Below are positions 50,682-59,970 of a stretch of DNA of 64,000 bases, piece after piece. How positions within the stretch are numbered: the first letter of the stretch is position 1; each line of letters begins with the position of its first letter. The notes under the pieces are model-generated. The model did no database searches. It was not told the DNA's origin and was given only the letters and a program-made list of their open reading frames with translations. Source of the DNA: CAMLJR01 sp964631955 (lineage in GTDB: Bacteria; Pseudomonadota; Gammaproteobacteria; Pseudomonadales; CAMLJR01); assembly GCA_964631955.1 (NCBI GenBank), contig CAZWBA010000008.1, positions 88,384-152,383 of the forward strand, read 5' to 3'. The position numbers and the translations under genes are program-made.

Positions 50682-52787
50682 TTACGCTGTCGCTTCCGCG
50701 CCCGCTTCTTCCACTTCTTTGATCGACAACTTGATGCGGCCGCGCTGATCGACGTCGAGTACTTTGACACGAACTTGCTGACCTTCTTTCAAATAATCGC
50801 CGACGCTCTGCACACGCTCGTTGGAAATTTGCGAGATGTGCACGAGGCCGTCTTTGCCAGGCAGAATCGTGACGAATGCGCCGAAGTCGACGATACGTGC
50901 GACGGTGCCTTCGTAGATTTTGCCCACTTCCGCTTCGGCGGTAATGCCGAGTACGCGTTGTACTGCTGCATCGGTGCAGGATTTATCGGCGCCGTAAATA
51001 CGCACGGTGCCGTCATCGTCGATATCGATTTGCGCTTGTGTCTCTTCGCAGATACCGCGAATCGTTGCGCCGCCTTTACCGATGAGATCGCGAATTTTCT
51101 CGGCATCGATTTTCACAGTCATCATGCTCGGCGCGTTGTCAGACAACGTTGCGCGCGAAGTGCTGATCACTTGATTCATCTGACCGAGAATATGCAAACG
51201 CGCAGCGAGTGCTTGTTGCAACGCGATTTCCATAATCTGCTCGGTGATGCCCTGGATTTTGATATCCATTTGCAGCGCAGTCACACCGTTTGCGGTGCCG
51301 GCTACCTTGAAATCCATATCGCCGAGGTGATCTTCGTCACCGAGAATATCGGTGAGAACCGCAAAGCGCTCGCCTTCTTTCACGAGACCCATCGCGATGC
51401 CAGCAACCGGCGCCTTGAGCGGTACGCCCGCGTCCATCATCGCCAAACTGCCGACGCAGACAGAAGCCATTGAGCTCGAACCGTTCGATTCGGTGATTTC
51501 CGATACGACGCGAATCGTGTACGGAAACTCTTCGGCGCTTGGCAGCATCGCAGCGAGACCGCGACGAGCGAGACGGCCATGACCGATTTCGCGACGGCCC
51601 GGGCTGCTCATGCGCCCCGCTTCGCCAACCGAATACGGCGGGAAGTTGTAGTGCAGCATGAAATTATCTTTGCGCTCGCCTTCAAGTGCATCGATCAATT
51701 GCGCATCGCGCGTGGTGCCGAGCGTTGCCACACCGATCGCCTGCGTCTCACCGCGAGTGAACAGGGCCGAACCGTGAACTTTTGGCAACACGCCGATTTC
51801 AACGCTGATACCACGCACAGTTTTGTTATCGCGACCATCGATACGCGGCTCCTGATTGATGATGCGCTGACGCACGATCGATGCTTCGAGATCCTTGAAT
51901 AAATTCTTCACGTCTTCTGCGGCGAACTCGGAACCTTCGGCAGCAAGTTGCGCAACTGCCTGGTCCTTGAGTGCAGCGACACGATCGTAACGCACTTGTT
52001 TTTCAGTGATGCGATACGCTTCGCCGAGCTGCTCTTTGAAGCCATCCGCAAGTGCTTTCATCAACGCGGTATTCGGTGCCGGCGGTTGCCAGTCCCAACG
52101 CGCTTTACCCGCTTCTTTCGCGAGTTGTTCGATCACTTGAATCACGGCCTGGAATTCTTGGTGCGCAAACAAAACTGCACCGAGCATTTGATCCTCGGTG
52201 AGTTCCTCTGCTTCGGATTCAACCATCAACACCGCTTCTTTCGTACCTGCCACCACCATATCGAGCTTGCTGGTTTTGAGCTGCTCGTAAGATGGATTGA
52301 GGATGTAACCGGTTTCGTCGGTGTACGCCACGCGTGCGCCGCCGATTGGACCATTGAACGGAATGCCCGACACAGCGAGCGCGGCGGAGGTGCCGATCAG
52401 CGCTGCAATATCCGGATCCTGATTCTTCTCAGCTGCCATTACGGTACAGATCACCTGTACTTCGTTTTGGAAACCTTCGGGAAACAGCGGACGAATCGGA
52501 CGATCGATCAACCGCGAGGTGAGCGTTTCTTTTTCGCTCGGGCGGCCTTCGCGCTTGAAAAAACCGCCGGGGATACGGCCGGCGGCATAGGTACGTTCCT
52601 GGTAGTGGACAGACAATGGGAAAAAGTCTTGTCCTGGTTTGGCGCTTTTCGCGCCGACCACGGTACACAGCACCACGGTTTTATCGATGGTGACCAGTAC
52701 AGCGCCGGTGGCCTGACGCGCAACGCGTCCGGTTTCCAGAGTCACCGTCTGTGCGCCCCACTGGAATGTTTTTGTAATCGGATTCAC
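50682..52787 (-). CDS. pnp: Polyribonucleotide nucleotidyltransferase (PNPase)
   Basis: PNPase degrades RNA 3' to 5' with phosphate as part of the degradosome. The 701-aa protein has two RNase PH domains (about 10-145 and 310-545), a KH domain (DAEKIRDLIGKGGATIRGIC) and an S1 domain (VARIVDFGAFVTILPGKDGL). It starts with GTG, with GGGAGGA eight bases upstream. A hairpin between rpsO and pnp resembles the leader stem through which RNase III and PNPase autoregulate pnp in E. coli. Confidence 0.99.
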   Translation of the reverse strand: MNPITKTFQWGAQTVTLETGRVARQATGAVLVTIDKTVVLCTVVGAKSAKPGQDFFPLSVHYQERTYAAGRIPGGFFKREGRPSEKETLTSRLIDRPIRPLFPEGFQNEVQVICTVMAAEKNQDPDIAALIGTSAALAVSGIPFNGPIGGARVAYTDETGYILNPSYEQLKTSKLDMVVAGTKEAVLMVESEAEELTEDQMLGAVLFAHQEFQAVIQVIEQLAKEAGKARWDWQPPAPNTALMKALADGFKEQLGEAYRITEKQVRYDRVAALKDQAVAQLAAEGSEFAAEDVKNLFKDLEASIVRQRIINQEPRIDGRDNKTVRGISVEIGVLPKVHGSALFTRGETQAIGVATLGTTRDAQLIDALEGERKDNFMLHYNFPPYSVGEAGRMSSPGRREIGHGRLARRGLAAMLPSAEEFPYTIRVVSEITESNGSSSMASVCVGSLAMMDAGVPLKAPVAGIAMGLVKEGERFAVLTDILGDEDHLGDMDFKVAGTANGVTALQMDIKIQGITEQIMEIALQQALAARLHILGQMNQVISTSRATLSDNAPSMMTVKIDAEKIRDLIGKGGATIRGICEETQAQIDIDDDGTVRIYGADKSCTDAAVQRVLGITAEAEVGKIYEGTVARIVDFGAFVTILPGKDGLVHISQISNERVQSVGDYLKEGQQVRVKVLDVDQRGRIKLSIKEVEEAGAEATA

Positions 52788-52816
52788 TCGGAAATCCTCC
52801 CTTAAAAATGAAATAA

Positions 52817-52836
52817 GGCGCAGCTTATTCTGCGCC
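52817..52836 (-). terminator. rpsO-pnp intergenic hairpin
   Basis: GGCGCAG-CTTATT-CTGCGCC; on the minus strand TTATTTCATTTTT follows the stem. It lies 30-49 bp upstream of the pnp start codon and 50 bp after rpsO. It may end rpsO transcripts partly and serve as a processing site in the pnp leader. Confidence 0.75.
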
Positions 52837-52886
52837 CTGATACTCTCGTTATTTGCGACCTAACACTGGCCCTGTATCGCGACCAC

Positions 52887-53156
52887 TTAGCGACGCAGAC
52901 CGAGACGCTCGATCAGCTTGGTGTAGCGATCGACATTTTTGCCTTTGAGATAGTCCAGCAATTTGCGGCGCTGGTTAACCATGCGAATCAGACCGCGACG
53001 CGAATGGTGATCTTTGCTGTGCTCGCCGAAGTGGCCTTGCAATTTGTTGATGTTGATCGTGAGCAGCGCAACCTGCACTTCCGGCGAACCGGTGTCGCCT
53101 TCTGCGGTTTGATAATCCTTGATTACTTGTGCCTTTTCCTGAGCGGACATTGCCAT
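52887..53156 (-). CDS. rpsO: 30S ribosomal protein S15
   Basis: The 89-aa protein contains GDTGSPEVQVALLTININKL and the RNA-binding DHHSRRGLIRMVNQRRKLLD, diagnostic of S15. S15 binds the central domain of 16S rRNA and nucleates platform assembly. It stands between truB and pnp as in most gammaproteobacteria. Confidence 0.99.
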   Translation of the reverse strand: MAMSAQEKAQVIKDYQTAEGDTGSPEVQVALLTININKLQGHFGEHSKDHHSRRGLIRMVNQRRKLLDYLKGKNVDRYTKLIERLGLRR

Positions 53157-53277
53157 TTCAAATTACCTCGTTACAAATATGCCGAATTAATCGAGCCTGC
53201 CCGCGCATATTTACAGACAGGTTCGCCCGCGAGCTCCATTAATGAAACCGGAACTGTTGGGAATCAAATACCGCTGC

Positions 53278-54237
53278 TCATCCATTCGATGCCGCAGACG
53301 GCAGGTTTACCAAACGACGCGGCGCTACACGCCCGTCATCCAGAATTTCGCCGACGCCGATAAATTCGCCGGACGCCAATTGTAGCTGCACCAAGCCTTC
53401 CGTGGGCGCTTTCGGTACTAACACCGGCTGGCCCTGACGCAAATAAAATCCAGCGGCTTCGGCCAATACCAATTTAGGCAGAGCACCCAACGCTAACGTG
53501 GTCGGTCGCAACAATGCATCCATTTCACCGAGCGCATCGTGCGCTTTCAAACTTTCCAACGTAACCAGCGAAACACTATCGGCTTCACTGAACGGTCCCG
53601 ACTGCACACGATGCAATTTGCTCACATGCGCACCACAGCCGAGCACCTTACCGAGATCCTCTGCAATGGAACGCACGTAAGTGCCTTTGCTGCAGTGGAC
53701 GAAGATATCGACCTCGGCATTTGTACGCTCTTCATTCAGAGCCGGCCGAAACGCTTCGATGCGCAATTCGTAAATCGTTACTGCCCGCGGCGTACGCTCA
53801 ACCTCGATGCCTTGCCGCGCCAACTTGTACAACGGCTGACCATCTTTTTTAATGGCTGAAAACATCGATGGCACTTGTTCGATATCGCCGCGAAACTGCA
53901 CGAGCGCCGCTTCAACTTGCTCCTGCGTCAATTGCGATGCATCGCAGTGCTCAAGCACTTCGCCATCGCTATCGCCGCTCGCAGTGGTGACGCCCAATAC
54001 GAATGTACTGCGATAGGTTTTATCGGCATCCAGCAAATACTGCGAAAACTTGGTCGCCTCGCCGAAACACAACGGTAACACCCCGGTTGCGAGCGGATCG
54101 AGACTACCCGTATGACCCGCCTTCGCTGCTGCATACAAACGTTTTGCCGTTTGCAATGCTGCATTCGAGGTCATGCCAGTCGGCTTGTCCAAAATCAAAA
54201 TGCCGTCGATCGGCCGACCGCGCCGTTGTCTTGCCAC
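53278..54237 (-). CDS. truB: tRNA pseudouridine-55 synthase
   Basis: TruB makes pseudouridine 55 in the T loop of tRNAs. The 319-aa protein has GILILDKPTGMTSNAALQ at the start, the catalytic Asp in HTGSLDPLATGVLPLC (about 41-56) and the KGTYVRSIAEDLG segment, plus a C-terminal PUA-like domain. It lies 38 bp after rbfA in the nusA-infB operon. Confidence 0.98.
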   Translation of the reverse strand: MARQRRGRPIDGILILDKPTGMTSNAALQTAKRLYAAAKAGHTGSLDPLATGVLPLCFGEATKFSQYLLDADKTYRSTFVLGVTTASGDSDGEVLEHCDASQLTQEQVEAALVQFRGDIEQVPSMFSAIKKDGQPLYKLARQGIEVERTPRAVTIYELRIEAFRPALNEERTNAEVDIFVHCSKGTYVRSIAEDLGKVLGCGAHVSKLHRVQSGPFSEADSVSLVTLESLKAHDALGEMDALLRPTTLALGALPKLVLAEAAGFYLRQGQPVLVPKAPTEGLVQLQLASGEFIGVGEILDDGRVAPRRLVNLPSAASNG

Positions 54238-54275
54238 GTTGCGACTCCTCTTGCGCTTTCTTTACTAACGCTTCG

Positions 54276-54674
54276 TTAGTGGATGTCGCTATCGTCGCGA
54301 TGCTCAGCGTGTTCACGGTCCGCTGCGACAGCATCGTCTATCAATTTGCTCATGCGCGCACCGCGACCGATCGATGCATCAAATACGAAACGCAATTTCG
54401 GTGTAGTGCGCGCATTGCTGATTTTCGCGATCTGCGTGCGCAAAAATCCTGCCGCATGATTCAGTGCGGCAATCGATTCCACAGCCTCATCCGCAGAGTC
54501 TTTACCGAGCACGGTGACATACACCGTCGCATGCGATAAATCACGACTCACTTCCACACCGGTCACGCTGACCATGCCGACGCGCGGATCGCGCACTTCG
54601 AGCTGAATCAGCCCAGCGAGTTCCTGCTTGAGAAAATCGCCGACACGACTGGTGCGTTTAAATTCTTTGGCCAT
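54276..54674 (-). CDS. rbfA: Ribosome-binding factor A
   Basis: RbfA binds immature 30S subunits and is needed at low temperature. The 132-aa KH-fold protein has FLKQELAGLIQLEVRDPRVG near the start, TGVEVSRDLSHATVYVTVLG and LRFVFDASIGRGARMSKLID. The end is short and histidine/aspartate-rich. Located between infB and truB. Confidence 0.98.
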   Translation of the reverse strand: MAKEFKRTSRVGDFLKQELAGLIQLEVRDPRVGMVSVTGVEVSRDLSHATVYVTVLGKDSADEAVESIAALNHAAGFLRTQIAKISNARTTPKLRFVFDASIGRGARMSKLIDDAVAADREHAEHRDDSDIH

Positions 54675-54758
54675 CTTCCTCTAACACTGCCTTTTAGGCG
54701 CAACGATTCAAGATCACACCACGCCGAAATCAGAACTTTCCGGCGCGGTGCTCAACAC

Positions 54759-57551
54759 CTACAAAGTACGCGCGACTTCTTTCACCTGATAAACTTCGAT
54801 CTTGTCGCCGACTTTCACGTCGTTGTAATTCTTTACCCCGATACCGCACTCGAAACCATTGCGCACTTCGCCGACATCATCTTTGAAGCGGCGCAGTGAT
54901 TCGAGTTCGCCCTGGTAAATCACTACATCGTCGCGCAATACCCGAATCGGGTTGTTGCGATAGATGATGCCTTCGACAACCATACAACCGGCGACCGCAC
55001 CAAATTTCGGCGAGCGGAATACATCGCGCACCTCGGCAATACCGACGATTTCTTCGCGGCGTTCCGGCGACAACAAGCCGACCAATGCGCCTTTGACATC
55101 GTCGATAAGATCGTAAATAACGCTGTAATAACGAATATCGATGTTTTCGTTTTCCGCCACTTTGCGCGCGACGCTATCGGCACGCACATTGAAGCCGAAT
55201 ACCACCGCTTTCGCCGTCAATGCGAGATGCACATCGGTCTCGGTGATACCACCGACGCCTGAGCCCACCACCGTGACTGCAACTTCGTCGTTGCCGAGGT
55301 CGCCAAGCGCTGCCTGCAACGCTTCGAGCGAACCGCGCACATCGGTTTTGAGTACGACATTGAGCGTTTTCTTCTCGTCGGCACCCATATTCGCAAACAT
55401 GTTGTCGAGTTTTGCTGTGTGCTGGCGCTTGAGTTTTTGTTCGCGGTCCTTGTGCTGGCGGAAATCGGCAATTTCGCGCGCCTTTTTCTCGCTTTCAACC
55501 ACGACGAATGGCTCACCGGCATCGGGCGTGCCATCGAGACCGAGAATTTCGACGGGAATCGATGGGCCCGCGGTATCGACAGGTCTGCCGTTTTCGTCGA
55601 GCATCGCGCGCACACGACCGTATTGTTGACCCGCGAGCACGATATCGCCCGATTTGAGCGTACCGGCCTGCACGAGAATCGTCGCCACGGGACCGCGGCC
55701 CTTGTCGAGACGCGCCTCGATAACAATACCCTTACCGGGAATATCTTTCGGCGCAGTGAGTTCAAGCAGATCGGATTGGAGCAATACCGCATCTAACAGA
55801 TCGTCTATGCCTTGACCGGTGTGAGCCGATACCGCAACGAATTGCGTATCGCCGCCCCAATCGTCGGGCACGACACCCTTCGCCACCAGTTCGTTTTTCA
55901 CACGATCGGGATCGGCGGAATTTTTGTCGATCTTGTTGATCGCCACCACGATCGGCACATTCGCCGCGCGCGCGTGCTGGATCGCCTCTTCGGTCTGCGG
56001 CATCACGCCATCGTCGGCAGCCACCACGAGAATAACGATATCGGTACTCTGCGCACCGCGAGCACGCATCGCGGTAAACGCCGCGTGGCCTGGCGTATCG
56101 AGGAAAGTGACGATGCCCTTCGGCGTTTCGACGTGATACGCGCCAATGTGCTGCGTGATCCCGCCGGCTTCGCCACTCGCGACTTTGGTTTTGCGAATGT
56201 AATCGAGCAACGACGTTTTACCGTGGTCGACGTGGCCCATCACGGTAACCACAGGCGCACGCGCCTCCGGTATACCACCGTGAGCGGCTAACGATTCGAT
56301 CAGAGCCTCCTCAAGTGCATCGTCGCTGACGAGTTTCGGCGTGTGGCCCAACTCGACCACAACAATTTGTGCAGTCTCCTGATCGAGCGCGTCATTGATC
56401 GTCGCCATCACGCCGAGCTTGAACAGCTCCTTGATGACATCCGATGCTTTTACCGCCATACGCGAAGCGAGTTCGCCGACAGTGATCGTTGATGGAATCG
56501 CAACTTCGTACACAATTTTCTCGGTTGGCGTCTGGAATGCATGACGTTTTGCATCGTCCGGCAATTTCAGTGAACGTTTCTTGCGACGGCGCATCTGCCC
56601 GTCGTCATCATCTTCGCCGACAAAATCCTCGACATGCAGATGTGCGCGCGCAATGTTGCGCGGCTCGAATGATGTCGTCGTCGTCCCACTGCCACGCTCC
56701 TTGCGCGCTTTCTTTTTCGGCTTGTCGTCCTCGACCTCATCCTCCGCGCGCTTGCGCACACCTACCACGGGCTTAACCGCATCGCGGCGCGCTTTTTCGC
56801 GCTCGGCATCCGTCGTCGGTGCCGCCGTACCTGGACCGCGCGAGGCGGCTGCCGCAGCGCGCTGTTCCTGCTCGCGCTTCGCTGCGATTGCAGCGTCGCG
56901 GCGCTCGCGTTCGCGACGCTCCTCTTCCTTGCGCCGCGCTGCGCCCTGCTGTCTCAATATTTCCGGATCAATATTGGCGCGATGCAGCTCCGGACGCGGC
57001 TCAGGCACAGTGCCTGGCTCGATGGATCGCGGCACGGTCGTTTTCGGTGCCGCTACAGGCGCTGGCTCGAGCTTCTGCTCGGGCGCGATTTCCGCTTTAA
57101 TCTCGGGGGCCGGCTCAATAACGGGAGCGGCCTCGGGCGCAGCAATCACCTCAACCTTCACAGCCTCTTCGACGACCGCTACCGGCTCGACTTCGCTGGC
57201 AGGCAATTCCGATGCTTCAGCCGTAACTTCCTCGACCTCGGAATCACCGAGAAGATCGCGTTTCACGTAGGTGCGTTTTTTCCGAACCTCGACGCTAACG
57301 GTTTTCTTCGCTGTGCCACTGCCTGTCTTCAACGTGCTGATGGTTTTGCGTTTCAGTGTAATTTTGCGCGGCTCGCCGGCCTCTTCGCCGTGGCTACCCT
57401 TCAGAAACGTCAGCAACGTTTGCTTGTCTTCATCGGAGACAAGCTGATTCGGCTGGCTGTGCGAAAGCCCGGCCTCCTGCATTTGTTTCAGCAGGCGATC
57501 AACTGGCGTACCGACCACGTCTGCCAGCTGACTAACAGTCACTTCTGCCAT
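54759..57551 (-). CDS. infB: Translation initiation factor IF-2
   Basis: IF-2 is the GTPase that brings initiator tRNA to the 30S subunit. The 930-aa protein has the IF2 N-terminal domain (about 1-55), a long charged linker rich in Ala, Glu, Lys and Arg (about 60-330), then the G domain with TVMGHVDHGKTSLLDYIR, FLDTPGHAAFTAMRARG and VVAINKIDK, and domains II-IV. A highly charged, variable linker is normal. It follows nusA by 75 bp and has an in-frame set of internal ATG/GTG codons in the linker; shorter isoforms are possible. Confidence 0.99.
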   Translation of the reverse strand: MAEVTVSQLADVVGTPVDRLLKQMQEAGLSHSQPNQLVSDEDKQTLLTFLKGSHGEEAGEPRKITLKRKTISTLKTGSGTAKKTVSVEVRKKRTYVKRDLLGDSEVEEVTAEASELPASEVEPVAVVEEAVKVEVIAAPEAAPVIEPAPEIKAEIAPEQKLEPAPVAAPKTTVPRSIEPGTVPEPRPELHRANIDPEILRQQGAARRKEEERRERERRDAAIAAKREQEQRAAAAASRGPGTAAPTTDAEREKARRDAVKPVVGVRKRAEDEVEDDKPKKKARKERGSGTTTTSFEPRNIARAHLHVEDFVGEDDDDGQMRRRKKRSLKLPDDAKRHAFQTPTEKIVYEVAIPSTITVGELASRMAVKASDVIKELFKLGVMATINDALDQETAQIVVVELGHTPKLVSDDALEEALIESLAAHGGIPEARAPVVTVMGHVDHGKTSLLDYIRKTKVASGEAGGITQHIGAYHVETPKGIVTFLDTPGHAAFTAMRARGAQSTDIVILVVAADDGVMPQTEEAIQHARAANVPIVVAINKIDKNSADPDRVKNELVAKGVVPDDWGGDTQFVAVSAHTGQGIDDLLDAVLLQSDLLELTAPKDIPGKGIVIEARLDKGRGPVATILVQAGTLKSGDIVLAGQQYGRVRAMLDENGRPVDTAGPSIPVEILGLDGTPDAGEPFVVVESEKKAREIADFRQHKDREQKLKRQHTAKLDNMFANMGADEKKTLNVVLKTDVRGSLEALQAALGDLGNDEVAVTVVGSGVGGITETDVHLALTAKAVVFGFNVRADSVARKVAENENIDIRYYSVIYDLIDDVKGALVGLLSPERREEIVGIAEVRDVFRSPKFGAVAGCMVVEGIIYRNNPIRVLRDDVVIYQGELESLRRFKDDVGEVRNGFECGIGVKNYNDVKVGDKIEVYQVKEVARTL

Positions 57552-57626
57552 GCAATTCTTCTCCCAAGCCTCGTTCGATTCGCCACTATTCTCTGGTTCA
57601 CTTTCACTCGAAATTCTGTGCAGAAA

Positions 57627-59123
57627 TTATTTCTGTTCGAGCTCCGCAAACCAGGGCGCGCGCGCCGTCATGATCAACGCTGCTGCGCGCTTCTCGTCGA
57701 GACCTTCGATGTCCAACAAATCTTCCACCGCCTGTTCGGCAAGATCTTCCATCGTCACAATGCCGCGGCTCGCAAGTAAAAACGCGAGATGACGGTCCAT
57801 GCCTTCCATGTTTAATAAATCTTCTGCGGGTTCGCGATTGCCGAGTTTTTCTTCGCTCGCAATCGCCTGTGTGAGCAGCGCATCCTTCGCGCGCGCGCGC
57901 AATTCCTCGGCGATGTCGCGATCGAAACCTTCAATCGCCATCAACTCCTCTAGCGGCACGTAAGCAACTTCTTCGAGACTGGCAAAACCCTCCTCGACCA
58001 ACACGCTCGCGACATCCTCATCGACATCGAGACTGCCCATGAACATCGAAATCACCTGCCCCGACTCCTGCTGATGCTTCGCAGCCATGTCGTCGGTGCT
58101 CATGACGTTGATGGTCCACTCGGTCAGCTCACTGGCAAGACGGACGTTCTGACCGCCGCGACCAATCGCCTGCGCGAGATTATCTTCGGACACCGCGACA
58201 TCCATCGTGTGCGTGTCTTCATCGACAACGATCGACTCGACTTCTGCCGGCGCCATCGCATTGATAACGAGTTGCGCAGGATTGTCATCCCACAGCACGA
58301 TATCGACGCGCTCATTGCCGAGCTCACCCGATACCGCCTGCACGCGCGAACCGCGCATGCCGACGCATGCACCGACCGGATCGATACGGCCATCGTTGGT
58401 TTTCACGGCGATTTTTGCGCGCGAACCCGGGTCGCGTGCTGCCGCACGAATTTCGATAACCTGCTCGGCGATTTCCGGCACTTCGATACGGAATAATTCA
58501 ACCAGCATTTCCGGGCAGGCACGGCTCATATAAAGCTGGGGACCACGCGCATCGGTGCGCACATCGAGCAGAATCGCACGGACGCGATCACCGACGCGAA
58601 ATACTTCGCGACCGACCAGCTCCTCACGCGGCATTACACCTTCGGCATTGCTGCCGAGATCGATAATGATGTTGTCGCGCGTTACCTTCTTAACCGTACC
58701 GTTGAGCAGGGAACCAACGCGATCGCGATACTCATCGACGACTTGCGCGCGCTCGGCTTCGCGCACTTTCTGTACGATCACCTGCTTCGCCGTTTGCGCA
58801 GCGATGCGGCCGAACTCGACATTTTCGACCTGCTCTTCGTAAATATCGCCGGCTTTTAATTCAGTATTTTTCTCGTGCGCTTCCTCGAGCGTAAATTCAG
58901 TGCCGAGCAGGGCGACTTGATCATCAGCCACCACTTTCCAGCGACGCAGGGTGGTGTAATCGCCGGTGGTGCGATCGATCGTGACCTGAATATCCGCCTC
59001 TTCGTCATAGCGTTTTTTCGTCGCGGTCGCCAGGGCCTGCTCAATGGCTTCGAAGATGATGCCGCGCGGCACACCCTTTTCGTTAGAAACCGCTTCAGCC
59101 ACCAGTAGAATTTCTTTGTTCAT
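57627..59123 (-). CDS. nusA: Transcription termination/antitermination factor NusA
   Basis: NusA binds RNA polymerase and modulates pausing, termination and antitermination. The 498-aa protein has the N-terminal polymerase-binding domain (1-130), an S1 domain (VGSLLNGTVKKVTRDNIIID), two KH domains (PVGACVGMRGSRVQAVSGEL; NLAQAIGRGGQNVRLASELT) and two acidic C-terminal helix-hairpin repeats (VEEGFASLEEVAYVPLEELM; ASRGIVTMEDLAEQAVEDLL). This is the full gammaproteobacterial form. Between rimP and infB. Confidence 0.99.
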   Translation of the reverse strand: MNKEILLVAEAVSNEKGVPRGIIFEAIEQALATATKKRYDEEADIQVTIDRTTGDYTTLRRWKVVADDQVALLGTEFTLEEAHEKNTELKAGDIYEEQVENVEFGRIAAQTAKQVIVQKVREAERAQVVDEYRDRVGSLLNGTVKKVTRDNIIIDLGSNAEGVMPREELVGREVFRVGDRVRAILLDVRTDARGPQLYMSRACPEMLVELFRIEVPEIAEQVIEIRAAARDPGSRAKIAVKTNDGRIDPVGACVGMRGSRVQAVSGELGNERVDIVLWDDNPAQLVINAMAPAEVESIVVDEDTHTMDVAVSEDNLAQAIGRGGQNVRLASELTEWTINVMSTDDMAAKHQQESGQVISMFMGSLDVDEDVASVLVEEGFASLEEVAYVPLEELMAIEGFDRDIAEELRARAKDALLTQAIASEEKLGNREPAEDLLNMEGMDRHLAFLLASRGIVTMEDLAEQAVEDLLDIEGLDEKRAAALIMTARAPWFAELEQK

Positions 59124-59199
59124 TCTCTGCCTCGCACTCTATTTCGCAGACATCTGAGCTTTACCGCTCGATTTATCCGTTGCTGATCCAGAGCCGCAA

Positions 59200-59655
59200 T
59201 CAATCGAATTGCGGCACGATATGCGCCTTGTCGATCATGTCGATCGGCAACAAAAACTCATGTTCGCCATCGGTAACGACCACTTCATCCCCTTCGACAC
59301 CCTGCAGGCGACCTGCAAAGTTGCGACGCCCCTCGAAAGGAACACGCAGTCTTATCTTGACGTTTTCGCCGATATAACGCGCGTATTGCTCGAGCGTGAA
59401 TAACGGACGATCCATACCGGGCGATGAAACTTCGAGTGTGTACTCGACCGCGATCGGATCTTCCACATCCAGTACTGCACTGAGCTGACGGCTCACAAGC
59501 GCGCAATCATCGACATTGATGCCTTCGGGGCGATCGATGAAGACGCGCAGCAATGTTTGACGAGCATGAGTAAAAAACTCCAGCCCCCAAAGCTCATAGC
59601 CCAACGCCGTTACCGTTGGCGCCAGGATCGTCTGCAGCTGCTGCTCTTTCGACAT
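59200..59655 (-). CDS. rimP: Ribosome maturation factor RimP
   Basis: RimP is needed for 30S maturation. The 151-aa protein has LAPTVTALGYELWGLEFFTH, RVFIDRPEGINVDDCALVSR and the strand LEVSSPGMDRPLFTLEQYAR, all typical. It is the first gene of the rimP-nusA-infB-rbfA-truB-rpsO-pnp run. In many relatives a tRNA gene precedes rimP; none is seen here. Confidence 0.98.
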   Translation of the reverse strand: MSKEQQLQTILAPTVTALGYELWGLEFFTHARQTLLRVFIDRPEGINVDDCALVSRQLSAVLDVEDPIAVEYTLEVSSPGMDRPLFTLEQYARYIGENVKIRLRVPFEGRRNFAGRLQGVEGDEVVVTDGEHEFLLPIDMIDKAHIVPQFD

Positions 59656-59732
59656 CGCCTTTCTTTAGCCTTCAGCGGACCCATTCATGACATTGAACTG
59701 TCCGTTCATTTTCCAGCAGAAATTTCACGAAT

Positions 59733-59753
59733 AAAAAATGGGCACTAGGCCCA
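59733..59753 (-). terminator. Hairpin with T-run upstream of rimP
   Basis: On the minus strand TGGGC-CTAGT-GCCCA is followed by TTTTTTATT. It lies about 80-95 bp upstream of the rimP start codon, downstream of ppx and its first terminator. It may be a second ppx terminator or an attenuator in the rimP leader. The 315-bp gap 59656-59970 shows no gene. Confidence 0.6.
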
Positions 59754-59794
59754 CTTTGAAACAGTGCCGCGCCGATACGCGCGACACCCATAAC

Positions 59795-59816
59795 AAAAAG
59801 CCCCTAAGAAGGGGCC
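59795..59816 (-). terminator. Rho-independent terminator downstream of ppx
   Basis: GCCCC-TAAGAA-GGGGC (59800-59815) with A5 on the left; on the minus strand TTTTTG follows the stem. It is 155 bp after the ppx stop codon. Confidence 0.85.
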
Positions 59817-59970
59817 TTTACTTCATCACCGCGCCTATGTGTCATCACGCGCAGTGAGCCTCTATGTTCTCGATTCGCGCGGCCTCGAAATTCCTAGTCC
59901 GCAGCAAGGGCGGCAAGTATAAAGAGATGGGTCGACACGGTCAACGAAAAAGCCCTTTATTCGCCATCAA

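Noticed and set aside
56581..57270. 229-codon plus-strand frame opposite infB
   Set aside because: Low-complexity shadow of the charged IF-2 linker (serine/arginine-rich), with no start signal.
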